DNA from: Bacillota bacterium
GTDB taxonomy: Bacteria > Bacillota > Clostridia > DSM-8532
Assembly: GCA_023446675.1 (NCBI GenBank)
Contig: JAEXPO010000190.1
Location: forward strand, 1-7,349
Length of the DNA: 7,349 nucleotides
Direction: 5' to 3'
Positions 4,565 through 7,349 of this stretch are shown in pieces. The notes under the pieces are model-generated. The model ran no database searches and was not told the origin of the DNA. It was given only the letters and a program-made list of their open reading frames with translations. Each line of letters starts with the position of its first letter. Position 1 is the stretch's first letter. Position numbers and translations under genes: made by a program.

Positions 4565-7349
4565 TCAGGAGCTCTTTTTAAGCTCCGATCGATCCTGCCC
4601 GCCCGTGGCCGACATGCGGGCATAATTTGCAAGAATGCTTTGATAGCGTTTGGAGATATCGGTTTGAGCCGATTCAATACGTGCCTCAATATCCTCTAAA
4701 TAATCCTCCATGATCTCAATAAGAGGCCTTTGCAGCTTATTTTTTTCCGCAAGTGTTTTAAGGTAATCCACCGCCTGACGGCAGGTAAGCGCGGGTCTGT
4801 TCGGCCGGTTTTCCACCATTGACGCAAAAAGGTCGGACAAAACCAGCATGTTTGAACCGATTTCAATGTCCTTTCCCATAAGAGTGGATTCCCTCTGTGC
4901 GGTTTTATTGTAGCCCATAGCCTGCTGAAACATGTCACAGACATCGGGCAAATCCGTCTTTTTAAGAATTTTTATTATATTCTGGAGGGACAGGCTGATT
5001 AGACGATGCTCCTCTTCAGGGCTCCCCGCCTTTTCAAACTCCTGGGGCGGAATTCCAAGCATGTTCAGATTGTAAATAAGCGCCGCAATACGGATTCTTT
5101 CCACCAGCTTCCAGTTTTGCCTGGTAAATCTGGACATCATGCTCACAATAATCTCCATGGTTCTGGCGTGAGAATAGTAATTGGGCATACAAAACATAAT
5201 GGCATACACAAAGGTTCTCAGAACGCTTTCACTTTCCGCTTTTCCCACCTTCATGCTTCCTATGCCCTCTAAAAGCTCCTCATGGTATTCCCCTGTCACA
5301 AGCCTGTTTAAGATGCCCTCTTTAACAAGGCGGCGAAGGACCTCAACCTGCTCTGGCATAAAATCCTCCCGATCAAAAAGAGCCTTCACCTTCTCATCCG
5401 GCAGGTCAAAGGGCTCGGCGGAAACCATTTCAAAAACCTCATCGGCAAGGCCTATTAAATAGGCCTCAACCGGAACCTGTCCGCCCTCCTCCGAATAGAC
5501 CTTCTCGCCATACTTTTTATGATGGTATAAAACAGAGGTGGCATACTCGGCATAAGGAAAATACTCCTTTATCATTAAATACGCAAAAATGCAATGACGG
5601 GTTAAAAAGCTGCCGGAGGAAAGGCCGTCGGCCCGGCAGTCAGGATAGAGAAAGCCAATATGATGAAGCATGGTGGTAATGACAAGCCCTGTCAGCCTGT
5701 CCCCCTCATAGCCCAGCTCACGGGCCATTTTCATAACCAGATAGGAGGACATGGAGGCGTTTTGGGCAAGATTCACATCGGCCAGAGCCAGGGATTTTTC
5801 AAAAATAATAAAAATTTGCTTCATAAACATGTGGTTGGCCCGGCCCACACTTTTTATGACTCGGCAGGCGGATTCCTCACCATCCGCCAGCACAGGTGAA
5901 GGGCGGCCTGTAAAATAGCCCTGCACGTAGTCGATACCCATCCGGCAGAGGGTCTCCAGCTCTTCCCGAAGCTCCACGCCCTCGGCCAGCACCCGGGTTC
6001 CCCGGTAGCGGGCATAGGTTATGATGTCCTCCAGCATATGCTGCTTTCTAAGATCCCGGTGGATACCTGTCACCAGCTCTCTGTCAATTTTTATTATGTC
6101 GGGTTCCAGCGCAAGAAGAGCCAGATGGTTGGAATAGCCGGAGCCGAAATCGTCCAGGGCAAATTTGGCGCCTGCCTTTGTAACAATGGATTTTCTTAAG
6201 CGAATTTCCTCCGGGTCCAGCTTTTTACGTTCAACCACCTCAAAAACCACCCGCATTTGGCTGAAATAGCGATCCCGGATATCGTTGTAGTCCTGCTCGT
6301 CAAGGGTGGCATAAGGCGCCGTATTAATAAAAAGGTACGGGGAGGTTCCGGCGGTCTTTCTTTCAAGGTAGGTATCCAGCGCATTGTAGACCATGCGCTT
6401 TTCAAGCTTGGGATAGTGACCGCTTGTTTCCGCATCGTCAATGAGCTCCACAATGGTGTCGTAAAGGGGATTCTGGGGCCGGCTCAACGCCTCGTAGCCA
6501 AAAACCTCTCCAGTTTTCAAGGAGAGGATGGGCTGAAAAACGATGCTTAACTGATTGGATTCAATAATATCCTTAATGAAGGTGCGGCGAAAAGCAGCTT
6601 TTTTCGCCGCTTCATACCTTTCCCTGTTAAACGGATTAAGGTTTGGAGCCATTCCCCGCATAACCTCATGCTCGGCAAAGGCAGCATATTCAAGAAGCGC
6701 TCCCGGCTCTTCTCCATTAATGCCGGAGGCGGCGTAGCCCACCGAAAGATGAAAGGAAACGGCGATACCGTCCACATTGGCCACATCCGCCGCAATGCTT
6801 TTAATCATTTCCGCAGCATCATCTAAAAAAGGCTCCATCTCTTTTAATCCGGTAACAATAAGCAAAAAATCCGAACCCCACCAACGGAAAGGAATAAGGC
6901 CAGGTCTCATATACCGGCGAAAAACTTCACCGCATACTCGAATATAAGAGTTGCCCGATACCATGCCAAAGCGCTCCTGGAACTCGGAAAAGCCGGTAAG
7001 TCCTATATAAAGGAAGGCCACCGATTCATCGGCCCGTTTTTCGTTAAGAGCACGTCCCCCTATTTCCGAAAGGGCATTTCTATTGTAAAAACCGGTTATG
7101 GTATCATGCGTAGCCTGTTCCCTCTCAAAGCTGCAGTCCAACGCAGGTTGAAGGGCCACACAGGCCTCCTCTTCAACGTCTTTAAGATCCTGGTTGGAGT
7201 TAATTTCCTGGCTTTGAGGATGAGGTGATAAAAGGGAAGGCGTTTTTTTGTTAAGAGAAAAGAAGACCGTAACAGAATGTAAAGCATAGAGAATAGCTGC
7301 TGCCAATATGACAATCAGAAGCAAAACAAAATAATCGGCGGATAAATAT
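4565..7349 (-). CDS. Membrane-anchored GGDEF(degenerate)-EAL-HD-GYP-like x2 protein, probable c-di-GMP phosphodiesterase (N-terminus at window edge)
   Basis: Numbering is from the TTG codon at 7324, but the frame stays open to the window edge (eight more codons) and that TTG lacks a ribosome binding site, so the true start is probably outside. A hydrophobic helix (about -4 to 23) anchors the protein. A GGDEF domain (about 72-228) reads WGSDF (149-153), has G108 in place of the first metal-binding Asp, and RPGL in place of the RxxD inhibitory site, so it is unlikely to make c-di-GMP. The EAL domain (about 250-476) keeps E278 (YEALSRP), N334, E362/E365, D391-D392 (DDFGSGYS), K412, E448 and Q468, consistent with hydrolysis of c-di-GMP to pGpG. 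A first HD-GYP-like domain (about 505-680) has LHHIG (553-557) for LHDIG and no GYP motif. A second (about 700-880) has IYNLN at the HD position but keeps SDLFASMVENRPNRPALT (830-847). A charged helical tail ends the protein. Its stop is about 20 bases before the murL promoter region. Confidence 0.88.
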   Translation of the reverse strand, partial: YLSADYFVLLLIVILAAAILYALHSVTVFFSLNKKTPSLLSPHPQSQEINSNQDLKDVEEEACVALQPALDCSFEREQATHDTITGFYNRNALSEIGGRALNEKRADESVAFLYIGLTGFSEFQERFGMVSGNSYIRVCGEVFRRYMRPGLIPFRWWGSDFLLIVTGLKEMEPFLDDAAEMIKSIAADVANVDGIAVSFHLSVGYAASGINGEEPGALLEYAAFAEHEVMRGMAPNLNPFNRERYEAAKKAAFRRTFIKDIIESNQLSIVFQPILSLKTGEVFGYEALSRPQNPLYDTIVELIDDAETSGHYPKLEKRMVYNALDTYLERKTAGTSPYLFINTAPYATLDEQDYNDIRDRYFSQMRVVFEVVERKKLDPEEIRLRKSIVTKAGAKFALDDFGSGYSNHLALLALEPDIIKIDRELVTGIHRDLRKQHMLEDIITYARYRGTRVLAEGVELREELETLCRMGIDYVQGYFTGRPSPVLADGEESACRVIKSVGRANHMFMKQIFIIFEKSLALADVNLAQNASMSSYLVMKMARELGYEGDRLTGLVITTMLHHIGFLYPDCRADGLSSGSFLTRHCIFAYLMIKEYFPYAEYATSVLYHHKKYGEKVYSEEGGQVPVEAYLIGLADEVFEMVSAEPFDLPDEKVKALFDREDFMPEQVEVLRRLVKEGILNRLVTGEYHEELLEGIGSMKVGKAESESVLRTFVYAIMFCMPNYYSHARTMEIIVSMMSRFTRQNWKLVERIRIAALIYNLNMLGIPPQEFEKAGSPEEEHRLISLSLQNIIKILKKTDLPDVCDMFQQAMGYNKTAQRESTLMGKDIEIGSNMLVLSDLFASMVENRPNRPALTCRQAVDYLKTLAEKNKLQRPLIEIMEDYLEDIEARIESAQTDISKRYQSILANYARMSATGGQDRSELKKSS
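4568..4586 (-). repeat. Inverted repeat at the 3' end of the c-di-GMP gene
   Basis: GGAGCT and AGCTCC form a perfect 6-bp stem with a 7-base loop inside the last coding codons, ending right at the stop codon (4567-4565). No U-tract follows on the minus strand, so termination by it would be inefficient. It may help stabilise the mRNA 3' end or give partial termination before the murL promoter. Confidence 0.35.

Noticed and set aside
4405..4689. Minus-strand 94-residue frame bridging the c-di-GMP gene end and murL start
   Set aside because: It overlaps coding sequence of both neighbours in another frame and contains the murL promoter; no family features.
6885..7135. GGDEF domain as an active diguanylate cyclase
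   Set aside because: The signature reads WGSDF, the first metal-binding aspartate is G108, and the inhibitory RxxD is RPGL, so cyclase activity is unlikely.

Overview
All five protein genes read leftward (minus strand). Transcription order is a c-di-GMP signalling protein (partial at the right edge), murL, murD2, carD and a yacL-type PIN-domain membrane protein (partial at the left edge). The window looks like a low-to-mid GC Gram-positive bacterium, most likely of the Clostridia. This rests on the strong AAGGAGG/GGAGG-type ribosome binding sites, sigma-A type promoters with 17-bp spacers, and the carD then PIN/TRAM-protein order that is common in clostridial genomes upstream of ispD-ispF. 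Family or genus cannot be fixed from the sequence alone.

Right part (4565-7349): one large membrane-anchored protein with four c-di-GMP-type domains in a row. These are a degenerate GGDEF, an EAL domain with its catalytic residues intact, and two degenerate HD-GYP-like domains. It is probably a c-di-GMP phosphodiesterase with sensory or regulatory appendages.

Middle (1605-4560): a near-consensus promoter flanked by short inverted repeats drives a two-gene operon. murL encodes a PP-loop protein matching UDP-MurNAc-L-Ala-L-Glu epimerase. murD2 encodes a variant MurD ligase. In the pathway described for Xanthomonas oryzae, MurD2 adds L-glutamate to UDP-MurNAc-L-Ala and MurL then inverts that residue to D-glutamate using ATP. 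The pair supplies the D-Glu of peptidoglycan without free D-glutamate or a glutamate racemase. A 7-bp hairpin spans the murL stop codon just before the murD2 ribosome binding site and suggests translational coupling.

Left part (1-1604): a 364-base intergenic region holds two probable promoters for carD, an 11-bp tandem repeat upstream of the distal one, and a 10-bp palindrome. carD encodes an RNA-polymerase-binding regulator. After a 132-base gap comes the YacL-like protein (N-terminal membrane helices, then the start of a PIN domain), which continues past the left edge.

No RNA genes, mobile elements or CRISPR arrays were seen. The most notable content is the murL-murD2 cassette and the four-domain c-di-GMP protein.
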